Positions 45,958-54,094 of a stretch of 64,000 nucleotides of DNA are shown here, one piece after another; the first letter of the stretch is position 1; each line of letters begins with the position of its first letter. Both the position numbers and the translations under genes were made by a program. The notes beneath the pieces were generated by a model. The model saw nothing but the letters and a program-made list of their open reading frames with translations. It made no database searches and was not told where the DNA came from. Source of the stretch: Paraburkholderia hayleyella (GTDB lineage Bacteria > Pseudomonadota > Gammaproteobacteria > Burkholderiales > Burkholderiaceae); contig NZ_QPES01000001.1 of the NCBI RefSeq assembly GCF_009455685.1, forward strand, positions 2,728,001-2,792,000. Reading direction: 5' to 3'.

Positions 45958-46454
45958 TGAATGAGCGCAACGCATTCTTTTCCCACTCCACTTTCGCGCG
46001 TGCGATCGAATTCATCTGGCATGAAGCCGAACTGCTCGATCGTCGTGACTATCATGCGTGGCTCGAACTATGGGAGCCGAAAGGTTTTTACGTGGTGCCG
46101 ATCAACCCGGAGACAAGCGACTTCGCCTCCACGCTGAACTACGCCTACGACGACCCGCACATGCGTGAACTGCGCGTGGAGCGCATGACATCGGGCTATT
46201 CGGTATCCGCCGCGGATGCAGCGCGCACGGTGCGCACTGTCTCGCGCTTCACGCTCTCGCACGAGCTTCCGGATCAGATCGAAGTGAAGTCAGCGCAGCT
46301 CATCATCGCGTACAAGCGCGGCGTATCGACCCTCTTCGCTGCCGATCTGACACACAAGATCAGCATGACAAGCGGCGAACCGAGGCTGGCCGAAAAGGTC
46401 GTGCGCCTGATCAATTCGACGGAAGCGCTCAATGCCATCGGCTTTTTGCTTTGA
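45957..46454 (+). CDS. iacD: IacD, Rieske oxygenase small (beta) subunit
   Basis: This non-catalytic beta subunit has the NTF2-like ring-hydroxylating dioxygenase fold: AIEFIWHEAELLDRRDYHAWLELWEPKGFYVVPI at the start and YKRGVSTLFAADLTHKI near the end. It has 165 residues. Its ATG overlaps the iacC TGA by one base, indicating translational coupling and a 1:1 complex with IacC. The stop codon falls inside a possible regulatory element at 46450-46467. Confidence 0.9.
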   Translation: MNERNAFFSHSTFARAIEFIWHEAELLDRRDYHAWLELWEPKGFYVVPINPETSDFASTLNYAYDDPHMRELRVERMTSGYSVSAADAARTVRTVSRFTLSHELPDQIEVKSAQLIIAYKRGVSTLFAADLTHKISMTSGEPRLAEKVVRLINSTEALNAIGFLL

Positions 46455-46467
46455 CGCTTCACTGCGC
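46450..46467 (+). promoter_or_regulatory. Possible third copy of the iac operator, before iacA
   Basis: TTTGACGC at 46450-46457, a 5-bp gap and TGCGC at 46463-46467 resemble TTTGACGC-N6-TGCGC upstream of iacC. It spans the iacD stop codon and is about 155 bp before iacA, where an internal promoter could raise expression of iacA onward. Confidence 0.4.
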
Positions 46468-46623
46468 TAAAGCTTTCTTTAGCCGATGTGGGATTTCCCT
46501 CATACACCACACCGTTTCTCCCAATTGCTTTGAATTTTTTGCACTTCCAGACTGCTTGCATGGTGTCTCTTCCACACCTCCGCCACGCCCCACCTTCAAC
46601 AATAAACGGTACGAAGACATTCT

Positions 46624-47805
46624 ATGTCCCTCACTGCTGCATTCACGAAAGAAGACGGCATCGTCCAGGGCGATGAACTCACACTCGATGACGTAATTGC
46701 CGACATCGCGCGGCGACGCGAAGAGTTCGAGCGCCTCTCGCATGTTCCCCGCGATGTCATCGCTCAACTCAAGCGCGCCGGCATCTATCGCGCGGCAACG
46801 CCAAAGCGGTTCGGCGGCGATGCGCGCGCACCCGGCGAATTTCTTGCGCTGATCGAACGCATCGCCGCGGTCGATGGCTCCACGGCATGGGTCGCCAGTT
46901 TCGGTTCCGCGAACCAGTATCTCGCCGCCTTGCCACTCGACACCCAAAGTGCGATCTACGCCGATGGCCCCGATCAGGTTTTCGCCGGTGGCCTTTTTCC
47001 GCTGCAGAACGCCACAGCGGAAAAAGGCGGCTATCGGGTAAACGGTACGTGGAAGTTCGCCAGCGGCTGCAAGGGTGCGGACTGGCTCGGCGTGGGCATC
47101 GGCACGGGCAATGGCACCGGCAATGGAGCACAGGCACCGGGCAAACCGCATACCGCGGTGTTGAGGCCCGATCAGGTCGAGATCGTCGAGAACTGGAACG
47201 TAGTTGGCATGCAAGGCACGGGCAGCCACGATCTGCGCGTGACGAACCAGTTCGTCGCACAAGACTGGACCTTCGTGCGCGGCGGCCTGCCGAGCCTCGA
47301 CGAACCACTCTATCGTTATCCAGCCCTCGCCTATGCGGCGCAAGTGCTTGCCGTCGTGAACCTTGGCTTGGCGCGCGCCGCGCTCGAAGTCGCAAACAAC
47401 ATGGCGGGCGGCCGCAAAACGACGACCGGTGCCCCGCCACTCGCAGACCGCGCGTACTACCGCATCGAACTCGCCAAAGCCGAAGCCCAGTTGCGCTCAG
47501 CCCGCGCGTTCTTCTACGAAACGACCGACAGCGTGTGGCAAACGATTCTCGCGGGCGACGACGTCACACCAGAGCAAGTGAGCCTGTTACGCCTGTCGGC
47601 CACGCAGATCGCACGCGACGGTGCAGACGTCGTGAATCGCGCCTATCGGCTCGGCGGCACATTAGCGATCTATCGCAATCACCCACTGCAACGCCTGGTG
47701 CGTGACGCGATGGTGGTCACGCAGCATGCCTTCCTCGGCGAAGGAAACTACGACGGCGCGGGCGCGGTGTTCGTCGGCGTCCCGCCGATTCCAGGCTATC
47801 TCTAA
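46624..47805 (+). CDS. iacA: IacA, flavin-dependent indole-3-acetate monooxygenase
   Basis: The 393-residue protein belongs to the acyl-CoA-dehydrogenase-fold, reduced-flavin monooxygenases (as do HpaB-like and indole-oxidising enzymes). Motifs: IYRAATPKRFGGD, FASGCKGADWLGVGIG, VGMQGTGSHDLRVTNQFV, and the C-terminal helical bundle ending GEGNYDGAGAVFVG. In characterised strains IacA starts auxin breakdown by hydroxylating indole-3-acetate on the pyrrole ring, using FADH2 from the reductase IacG. Downstream of iacCD by 169 bp, it may have its own promoter. The short GTGNGTGNG tract (residues about 160-168) is a local low-complexity insertion. Confidence 0.9.
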   Translation: MSLTAAFTKEDGIVQGDELTLDDVIADIARRREEFERLSHVPRDVIAQLKRAGIYRAATPKRFGGDARAPGEFLALIERIAAVDGSTAWVASFGSANQYLAALPLDTQSAIYADGPDQVFAGGLFPLQNATAEKGGYRVNGTWKFASGCKGADWLGVGIGTGNGTGNGAQAPGKPHTAVLRPDQVEIVENWNVVGMQGTGSHDLRVTNQFVAQDWTFVRGGLPSLDEPLYRYPALAYAAQVLAVVNLGLARAALEVANNMAGGRKTTTGAPPLADRAYYRIELAKAEAQLRSARAFFYETTDSVWQTILAGDDVTPEQVSLLRLSATQIARDGADVVNRAYRLGGTLAIYRNHPLQRLVRDAMVVTQHAFLGEGNYDGAGAVFVGVPPIPGYL

Positions 47806-47842
47806 GCCTCTCATTCAATCGAACCAGGGAGTCCCCGTGACC

Positions 47843-48217
47843 ATGACTGATAACCGCCACCTTCCCCTGCGCGTGCTGTTTTGCTGCGGCGTCTCGCAGA
47901 ATTTCTTCGACTTGCCGCGTGAGCAGACCGGTGAAGTGTGGCAAGCCTACGGCAAGATGCTCCACGCCATCCAGGCGATGGAGGACGTGCGCGTGCTCGG
48001 CATGATGGACGATGACCATCTCGTTGTCGGCCACGCCGATGGCGCGCCGTGGACCTTTTACATCATGGCCGACGTCGCAAGCTTCGATACGGCCGTGGCC
48101 GTCTGCAATCTGTATCGCACAACGTCAGTGGGTCAGTTCAGTTTGTGGCGCTACGGCAAGATCGAAGCGCGCGTGGGCCGTGCACTGAGCGTCCCGCCGG
48201 GCACAAACAATGTGTGA
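47843..48217 (+). CDS. iacB: IacB-like small protein of the indole-acetate pathway
   Basis: The 124-residue protein has an alternating alpha/beta pattern (LRVLFCCGVSQNFFDL, then MEDVRVLGMMDDDHLVVG and WTFYIMADVASFDTAVAVCNLYRTT) suggesting a ferredoxin-like or dimeric alpha/beta-barrel fold. It directly follows iacA, as in known iac clusters, where its biochemical role was long unclear. A GGGAG site lies 11 bp before ATG 47843, and a GTG at 47837 is closer to it, so the true start may be two codons earlier. The name rests mainly on position and size. Confidence 0.75.
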   Translation: MTDNRHLPLRVLFCCGVSQNFFDLPREQTGEVWQAYGKMLHAIQAMEDVRVLGMMDDDHLVVGHADGAPWTFYIMADVASFDTAVAVCNLYRTTSVGQFSLWRYGKIEARVGRALSVPPGTNNV

Positions 48218-48221
48218 TGCG

Positions 48222-48734
48222 ATGACCGAATCTCTCATCGAAGCCCTGCAGGCACGCATCAGCGCGCTCGAAGCACAGAACGCAGTACGCAAGACAATCG
48301 CGCGTTATATGGCGTTATGCGATGTACCTGCTGGCGCGCTCGAAGGCGAATCGTTCACCGCGCTGTTCACCCACGATGCCGTGTGGGAAGGCATCGGCCC
48401 ACTTTACAGCAGCAAGTTCGGTTACCTGCAAGGACACGACAGCATCATCCCGATGCTTCAGCGCTACTTGCCGCCCAAGCCGCATTTCGCCAGCAACGTG
48501 CATTTTTTGAGCACCGAACACATTGAAGTGGACGGCGATACGGCGAAGGGACGCTGGATCATGCTGCAGGCTTCCCGCTATGCCGATGCCAAAACCGAAC
48601 TCATTGCCGCACGCCTCGAAGTCGATTTCGTGCCCTCACCGCATGGCCATCGAACCTGGTTGATCCGGCATTTCCGCACGGAGCGTCTGTTCGCTGCGCC
48701 ATGGCCCGTCAGTCCCGCGCAAGGAGCCGCTTGA
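48222..48734 (+). CDS. iacI: IacI-like SnoaL/NTF2-fold protein
   Basis: The 170-residue protein opens with a coiled-coil helix (IEALQARISALEAQNAVRKTIARYMALCD) and continues with the NTF2/SnoaL pattern (ALFTHDAVWEGIGPLY, then GRWIMLQASRYADAKTELIAARLEVDFV and WLIRHFRTERLF). In iac clusters this member is thought to act on an early oxidised intermediate. A start at 48210 overlapping iacB is also possible. Its stop overlaps the iacH ATG as TGATG. Confidence 0.8.
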   Translation: MTESLIEALQARISALEAQNAVRKTIARYMALCDVPAGALEGESFTALFTHDAVWEGIGPLYSSKFGYLQGHDSIIPMLQRYLPPKPHFASNVHFLSTEHIEVDGDTAKGRWIMLQASRYADAKTELIAARLEVDFVPSPHGHRTWLIRHFRTERLFAAPWPVSPAQGAA

Positions 48735-49921
48735 TGAACGCATTTTTACAGGCGTTCGATCTCAGCACTCATCCACGTGCAGAGGCGCCGACAGTTGCCA
48801 TCAAGGACAGCATCGACATCGCGGGCTATCCCACCACCGCAGGCAGCCTCGCACTCGCTGCTGCGCCGGTCGCCACGCAACATGCCGAAGTCGTGCAGCG
48901 TCTACTCGATGCAGGCTGGCGTATCACTGGCAAAACGAACATGCATGAACTCGCATTCGGCATGACCGGCATCAACGACTTCTACGGCACGCCACCGAAT
49001 CCGCAGGACGTGACGCGAATTCCTGGAGGCTCGTCGAGCGGTTCGGCTTCGGCCGTGGGCCAGAAACTCGTCGATGCGGCGCTTGGCACGGATACCGGCG
49101 GCTCGGTGCGCGGTCCTGCCGCATGCTGTGGCGTAATCGGCCTGAAGCCGACGTTTGGACGCGTCTCACGCCAAGGCATCATGCCGGGCATGACGACACT
49201 CGATTGCGTCGGCCCGTTCGCCCGTGACATGAAGACGCTCATCGACGTGATGAGAGCCATTGATCCGTCTTTCCAGGCAGACAAGGCATCGTGCGCCATA
49301 GCAAAAACACGCATTGGCATCGTCGACGCTGAAGCGGAACAAGACATCACCGAAGCCCTGGCCGAGGCCATGACATGCGCCGATCTCGCCACGCACCGCA
49401 TCACACTGCATTCGATGAAGCCTGCTTTCACTGCGGGGCTCACGATCATCAACGCGGAGACGTGGCGCGCGTTCGGTCATCTCATTGGGAACGGCAAACT
49501 CGGTGCCGATATCGAAGCGCGCTTGCGTGCTGCATCGAATACAGCCCTGGCCGATCTCCAGGCCGCAGAGCGGGTGCGCCGCAGCTTCAGCGACGAAGTC
49601 GATCACGCACTCGATCAAGTCGATGTGCTCGTCATGCCGACCCTACCCGCGCTACCCATCACACTCGAAGCCGCCCGCACCGGCACTTCGGTGCTCGGCA
49701 TGTCAGCGCTGATTCGGCCATTCAATCTAAGCGGACATCCTGCGCTCACGCTCCCCATTCCCCTCAAAACTTCCACGCTGAAGGCTGGCTTGCAGATCAT
49801 CGGCCGCAAGGGACAGGACGAACAGGTATGCGCCGTGGCCGCGCACATCGAAACGATGCTCGCGCACCACCAGGGCGCACCGCATGCACCATGGAACAAG
49901 CCTTATGACGAAACAAATTAG
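48734..49921 (+). CDS. iacH: IacH-like amidase-signature hydrolase
   Basis: The 395-residue protein is an amidase-signature enzyme with a Ser-cisSer-Lys triad: Lys24 in VAIKDSID, the cis-Ser in PGGSSSGSASA (residues 98-105), and nucleophile Ser124 in TDTGGSVRGP. An AAGGAG ribosome-binding site precedes ATG 48734, which overlaps the iacI stop. In the auxin pathway such an enzyme would hydrolyse a lactam or amide of an oxidised indole intermediate, consistent with opening of the nitrogen ring; that step is inferred. The length is short but normal for this subgroup. Confidence 0.86.
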   Translation: MNAFLQAFDLSTHPRAEAPTVAIKDSIDIAGYPTTAGSLALAAAPVATQHAEVVQRLLDAGWRITGKTNMHELAFGMTGINDFYGTPPNPQDVTRIPGGSSSGSASAVGQKLVDAALGTDTGGSVRGPAACCGVIGLKPTFGRVSRQGIMPGMTTLDCVGPFARDMKTLIDVMRAIDPSFQADKASCAIAKTRIGIVDAEAEQDITEALAEAMTCADLATHRITLHSMKPAFTAGLTIINAETWRAFGHLIGNGKLGADIEARLRAASNTALADLQAAERVRRSFSDEVDHALDQVDVLVMPTLPALPITLEAARTGTSVLGMSALIRPFNLSGHPALTLPIPLKTSTLKAGLQIIGRKGQDEQVCAVAAHIETMLAHHQGAPHAPWNKPYDETN

Positions 49922-50654
49922 AACCGTGCTGGTTACAGGCGCGGCCCGCGGCCTGGGTGCGGTCGTCGCACGCCGCTTTCATGACGCCGGCTACCAGGTC
50001 GCGTTAGGCGATATCGTTATCGAAGAAGCTCAAGCGCTTGCGCGCGAGTTAAGCACCGACGGCTCGAGCGCCTTCGCCTTGAAACTCGATGTCACAGCGA
50101 AGGCCGATTTTGCAGCCGCACGCGATACCTTGCTTGAGCGCTGGGGCAGCATTGATGTGCTCGTCAATAACGCAGGCGCATCGAAGGTCGTGCCCGTCAT
50201 GGAGATCACAGCGGAGCAATTCGAGCAGGTAATCAACGTGAATCTGCGCAGCGTGCTGTATGGCTGCCAGGTCTTTGGCCAGTATTTCGCCCATCGCGGC
50301 GCAGGACGCATCGTCAACATCGCCTCGCTTGCCGGACAGAATGGCGGATCGGCAACCGGCGCGCATTATGCCGCGGCAAAGGGCGGCGCCATCACGCTGA
50401 CCAAAGTCTTCGCGCGAGACCTCGCGGCCTACGGCGTGACGGTCAATGCCATCTCGCCGGGGCCACTCGATCTGCCTGTCGTTCATGAAAGCGTGCCCGC
50501 CGACAAGCTGGAGCAAATCATCGCTGGCATTCCGGTCGGCAAACTCGGCTCGGCGACGTATATCGCCGATATCGCTGTGCTGCTCGCTTGCGCCGAAGCC
50601 GGCTTTGCCAACGGCGCGTGCTGGGACGTCAACGGCGGGTTGTATATGCGCTGA
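49905..50654 (+). CDS. iacE: IacE, short-chain dehydrogenase/reductase
   Basis: This classical SDR of 249 residues has TGAARGLG (NAD(P) binding, residues 11-18), VNNAGAS, catalytic Ser141 in NIASLAG and the Tyr155-x3-Lys159 motif (HYAAAKGG). In studied strains IacE works early with IacA, converting the first hydroxylated product toward dioxindole-3-acetate. The start at 49905 lies inside iacH (17-bp overlap), another sign of a tightly coupled operon. It is the last gene of the iacC operon and faces the convergent response regulator 35 bp away. Confidence 0.88.
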   Translation: MTKQIRTVLVTGAARGLGAVVARRFHDAGYQVALGDIVIEEAQALARELSTDGSSAFALKLDVTAKADFAAARDTLLERWGSIDVLVNNAGASKVVPVMEITAEQFEQVINVNLRSVLYGCQVFGQYFAHRGAGRIVNIASLAGQNGGSATGAHYAAAKGGAITLTKVFARDLAAYGVTVNAISPGPLDLPVVHESVPADKLEQIIAGIPVGKLGSATYIADIAVLLACAEAGFANGACWDVNGGLYMR

Positions 50655-50689
50655 CAGCGCCAACGCTCAAGCCCGCGCGAGCGCATGCG

Positions 50690-51322
50690 TCACAGCAGCT
50701 GCTCGCCGGGAGCTTCCCAGACCTCGAGCACGTCACGCATCAGCGTCGCAATCGAGCCTGCATTCAGCTTTTCCTTGACGCTTGCCCGATGCACATCCAC
50801 CGTCTTCACGCTAATCGACAACTCAGCCGCGATCACCTTGCTGGCCTTGCCTTCGATCAGGCCACACAGCACTTCCTTTTCGCGCGCCGTGAGTGTGCCA
50901 ATACGCTGACGCAGACGCCGCTGGCGCATGCCCTGCGCATGGCGCTGCGATGCGAGCCTCATCGCACGCTGAATGCGCTCAAGCATCTGCTGCGCGTTGT
51001 ACGGCTTCTCGACAAAATCAATCGCGCCCTGCTGCAAGGCACGCACCGACATCGGGATATCACCGTGTCCGCTCATAAAAATAGTGGGCAAGATCGCGCC
51101 ACGACGGTTAAGCACCGCCTGCACATCGAAACCGCTCACTTCAGGCATGCGCACATCCAGCACGAGGCAGCCCGGTACATCGGGGTCGAAATCCGCAAGA
51201 AATTTCGTCGCGCTAACAAAACTGCGCGATTGAATCCCGACCGATTCGAGTAACCATGCCAATGACGTACACACGCCCTTGTCATCGTCGACGATATAGA
51301 CCATGGGAGCGGAATCGGTCAT
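50690..51322 (-). CDS. FixJ/NarL-type response regulator of the iac cluster
   Basis: The 210-residue protein pairs a receiver domain (MVYIVDDDKGVCTSLAWLL, phospho-acceptor Asp56 in CLVLDVRMPE, Lys in DFVEKPYN) with a LuxR-type helix-turn-helix (LTAREKEVLCGLIEGKASKVIAAELSISVKTVDVHR). This is the FixJ/TodT/StyR architecture common in aromatic catabolism. In P. phytofirmans PsJN a two-component system responds to indole-acetate. No histidine kinase gene lies next to it here, so the sensor must be elsewhere or this regulator is orphaned. It is divergent from iacG. An ATG at 51355 is also in frame. Confidence 0.87.
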   Translation of the reverse strand: MTDSAPMVYIVDDDKGVCTSLAWLLESVGIQSRSFVSATKFLADFDPDVPGCLVLDVRMPEVSGFDVQAVLNRRGAILPTIFMSGHGDIPMSVRALQQGAIDFVEKPYNAQQMLERIQRAMRLASQRHAQGMRQRRLRQRIGTLTAREKEVLCGLIEGKASKVIAAELSISVKTVDVHRASVKEKLNAGSIATLMRDVLEVWEAPGEQLL

Positions 51323-51452
51323 AAACAGTGTGTCGTTGCAGCGGTCCGGTTTCATGGGACACGCAGGGGGCCCGGCGTCGCATGATAGCTAGTCGGCAAC
51401 AGGCTCGCAAAGCACATATGTAGCACCTGAACACGGCATCGCCCGCCCCGAA

Positions 51453-51494
51453 CTCAAACCTCAAACCTCGAACCTCAAACCTCAAACCTCAAAC
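51453..51494. repeat. Six tandem 7-bp repeats in the iacG leader
   Basis: The units are CTCAAAC, CTCAAAC, CTCGAAC, CTCAAAC, CTCAAAC and CTCAAAC, without interruption, ending just before the GGAG ribosome-binding site of iacG. The five identical copies suggest recent expansion. Confidence 0.92.
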
Positions 51495-51507
51495 CGGAGA
51501 CATTGGC

Positions 51508-52059
51508 ATGTCCGCCTACGCTACCGAGACTGAAACACCCGCCGCAGCTGATCATGCCCGTCAGCAGTTTCGGCAAGCCATGGCGCACCTCGGCGCCGCC
51601 GTCAACGTCATCACGACGTATGGGCCACACGGGCGCTGCGGCATCACCGCGAGCGCCGTTTGCTCCGTCACCGATACACCGCCAACGCTGCTGGTCTGCC
51701 TAAACCGCTCCAGCGCCATGCATGGGGTGTTCAATGGCAACGGCAACGTATGTATCAACGTGATTCCGGCCAGCCTTGAAGATATCGCGCGCCATTTCGC
51801 GGGCATGACAGGGCTAGCGATGGAAGCACGCTTCAGGTTGCCGGTATGGGATGAGGGCGAGCATGGGGTGCCGGTGTTGCGCGGTGCGCTCGCCAGTTTG
51901 CAAGGCAGCATCGTCGAGGCCAAAGAAGTCGGTTCGCATTCCGTGATGTTTGTTGAGATCACCGTGATCCGCGTGCGTGCGGACGGAGATAGCCTCATTT
52001 ACTTCGACCGGAATTTTCATCGGGTACCCCGAGCGTGGTCTGTGAATGAGCTTGTTTGA
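51508..52059 (+). CDS. iacG: IacG, NAD(P)H:flavin oxidoreductase (HpaC/RutF-like)
   Basis: The 183-residue flavin reductase supplies reduced flavin to a two-component monooxygenase, here most probably IacA. Motifs are FRQAMAHLGAAVNVITTYGPHGRCGITASAVCSVTDTPPTLLVCLN at the N-terminus, typical of the DIM6/NTAB flavin reductase-like family, and GSHSVMFVEITVIRV in the C-terminal half. It stands apart from the iacC operon, behind the response regulator and with its own leader, which carries six tandem heptamers just before the GGAG site. Separate control is therefore likely. Confidence 0.9.
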   Translation: MSAYATETETPAAADHARQQFRQAMAHLGAAVNVITTYGPHGRCGITASAVCSVTDTPPTLLVCLNRSSAMHGVFNGNGNVCINVIPASLEDIARHFAGMTGLAMEARFRLPVWDEGEHGVPVLRGALASLQGSIVEAKEVGSHSVMFVEITVIRVRADGDSLIYFDRNFHRVPRAWSVNELV

Positions 52060-52337
52060 GGTGGGGCTTTGGGGCAATGGAGTGCGTCTTGCCCGGCTAG
52101 AGAGACAAGACGCCTTTTTACGCGTTTGAACTTACGGGGTTTTCTGGTTAAGCCTGATGAAGAAGGTGAGACTCAAACAAGGCAATCAAACGCACCGATC
52201 ACGGATCGAACGCCAGAGCAGCCATATCGAGACGATGAACTATTCTCCCGATTTAATCGCCCCGTCTAGCATTGAAGGCTTGGCGCGCAGTCGAATTGAC
52301 GATGGAGGAACCTCCAGCGGATCAAGTATTCAGAAAT
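52060..52337. other. Spacer between iacG and the tRNA-Ser terminator
   Basis: No gene is supported; the short plus-strand frames lack any motif and have no family look. I looked for a copy of the tRNA 3' end that would mark an integration site and saw none here. Confidence 0.45.
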
Positions 52338-52370
52338 GAAAAAAGCCCTTGAAAATCAAGGGCTTTTTTC
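52338..52370. terminator. Strong bidirectional rho-independent terminator
   Basis: A 15-bp perfect stem (GAAAAAAGCCCTTGA at 52338-52352 and its complement at 52356-52370) has an AAA loop and T-runs on both strands. It ends tRNA-Ser transcription on the minus strand, 8 bp past the CCA, and would also stop read-through from iacG on the plus strand. Confidence 0.95.
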
Positions 52371-52376
52371 ATTTAA

Positions 52377-52468
<92 letters not shown>

Positions 52469-52590
52469 GGGGGTGCTGTTACTGCGACAGAAACCAAAAC
52501 CATTAAAAATCACACAATCGTTTTGTTTGACCTGCCATTTTTACTATTTGACTATTTCGCCGAGCGGGTCGTTGCTTCGGCGAAGCGGCG

Positions 52591-52619
52591 ATTATAGAGC
52601 AGCCGAAGCGACTTTCCAA
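52591..52619 (-). promoter_or_regulatory. Sigma-70 promoter for tRNA-Ser
   Basis: On the minus strand TTGGAA (52619-52614) is followed after 17 bp by a perfect TATAAT (52596-52591). The optimal spacing and consensus -10 make this the clearest promoter in the window. Transcription would start near 52584 and run through a roughly 115-nt leader into the tRNA. A GCTTCG-CC-GAAGC hairpin lies just downstream of the -10. Confidence 0.82.
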
Positions 52620-52667
52620 GCCCCCTTCGGCTATTTCACTCCTGCTGTTCAAGCACCTGCAGCCGCT

Positions 52668-53957
52668 TCAAGCCACTTCAAGCCGCTCCATTCCGCCCAG
52701 ATACGGCCGCAATGCGGCGGGCAGCGTCACTGAACCATCGGCGTTCTGTCCGTTTTCCAGCACCGCAACCAGCGTGCGCCCCACGGCTAGCCCCGAACCA
52801 TTCAGCGTATGTACCAGTTCCGGCTTGCCTTGCGCATTGCGGTAACGCGCGTGCATCCGGCGCGCCTGAAACGCCTCGGTATTCGAACAGCTGGAAATTT
52901 CGCGGTAAGTATTTTGTGCGGGCAACCAGACTTCCAGGTCATAGGTCTTGCTCGCGGAAAAACCCATGTCGCCCGCGCACAGCGTCATCACCCGGTACGG
53001 CAACTCAAGCTTTTGCAAGATCGCCTCGGCGTGTCCAACCATCTGTTCCAGCGCGTCATACGACGTTGCAGGCTCGACGATCTGTACCATTTCCACCTTG
53101 TCGAACTGGTGCTGACGAATCATGCCGCGTGTATCTCGCCCATATGAGCCCGCTTCGGAACGAAAACACGGGGAATGCGCAGTCAGCCTGACAGGCAGCG
53201 CGCTGGCTTCGAGAATGCTGTCACACACGGTATTGGTCAGCGAAATTTCAGCGGTCGAAATCAGGTATTGCGTCACCGTGTGTTCGCCGCCGCCCTTTTC
53301 GACGCGGAACATGTCGTCGGCGAATTTTGGCAACTGACCTGTGCCGTAAAGCGCCTCGGGATTGACGATATAAGGCGTATACAGCTCGGTGTAGCCATGC
53401 TGCTGCGTGTGGGTGTCGATCATGAACTGCGCCAGCGCACGGTGCAGCCGCGCCATCGGGCCACGCAGCACCGTAAAACGCGCACCTGAAAGTTTCGCTC
53501 CGGTCTCGAAATCGAGTCCAAGCGGCAAGCCCACATCCACGTGATCCTTGATCTCGAAATTGAAGTTGCGCGGCGTGCCCCAACGGCGCACTTCGACGTT
53601 GCCGCTTTCGTCCCGGCCCGGCGGCACGCTGTCGTGCGGCAGATTGGGCACGCCTTGCAACAGCGCGGTCAAACGCTGCTGAATCTCCTCGAGTTGCGCG
53701 GCAGAGGCTTTCATTTCATCGCCCAGACCGCCTACTTCGGCCATCACGGCGTGAGTGTCTTCGCCGCGGCCTTTCATGGCGCCGATCTGCTTCGACAGGC
53801 TATTGCGGCGAGCTTGCATATCCTCGGTGCGAGACTGGAGCGCACGGCGTTCGGCTTCAAGCGTGGAGAAGGTGGCGGCGTCGAGGGTATAGCCCCGCTC
53901 GGCGAGGCGTTGAGCGATGCCATCGAGGTCGCGGCGCAGCAGCTGGATGTCGAGCAT
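52668..53957 (-). CDS. serS: Seryl-tRNA synthetase
   Basis: This class II aminoacyl-tRNA synthetase has 429 residues: an N-terminal coiled-coil arm (MLDIQLLRRDLDGIAQRLAERGY through about residue 100) that grips the long variable arm of tRNA-Ser. The catalytic domain follows, with motif 2 (PCFRSEAGSYGRDTRGMIRQHQFDKVEMVQI) and motif 3 (NGSGLAVGRTLVAVLEN). It is encoded directly upstream of a tRNA-Ser gene on the same strand. Confidence 0.98.
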   Translation of the reverse strand: MLDIQLLRRDLDGIAQRLAERGYTLDAATFSTLEAERRALQSRTEDMQARRNSLSKQIGAMKGRGEDTHAVMAEVGGLGDEMKASAAQLEEIQQRLTALLQGVPNLPHDSVPPGRDESGNVEVRRWGTPRNFNFEIKDHVDVGLPLGLDFETGAKLSGARFTVLRGPMARLHRALAQFMIDTHTQQHGYTELYTPYIVNPEALYGTGQLPKFADDMFRVEKGGGEHTVTQYLISTAEISLTNTVCDSILEASALPVRLTAHSPCFRSEAGSYGRDTRGMIRQHQFDKVEMVQIVEPATSYDALEQMVGHAEAILQKLELPYRVMTLCAGDMGFSASKTYDLEVWLPAQNTYREISSCSNTEAFQARRMHARYRNAQGKPELVHTLNGSGLAVGRTLVAVLENGQNADGSVTLPAALRPYLGGMERLEVA

Positions 53958-54094
53958 GAGTAGGAGACGGTCTTCGTTAATTGAGCCAAGATTTTAACGC
54001 ACCCTATGTCGGCGGGAGCCGGACAGATAGCACTGCGGCCAAAGGAGTGCAAGGAGCGCATCCGCGCCGGCCCATGGCCGCTGCGGCTATTCGG

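Noticed and set aside
44674..46454. Anthranilate or salicylate-type dioxygenase genes as the primary call
   Set aside because: The large and small subunits alone could suggest this, but the surrounding IacA-, IacB-, IacE-, IacG-, IacH- and IacI-like genes fit the indole-acetate cluster much better.
51453..51494. A CRISPR array
   Set aside because: The repeats are 7 bp, directly abutting and without spacers, so this is a simple tandem repeat. No cas genes are in the window.
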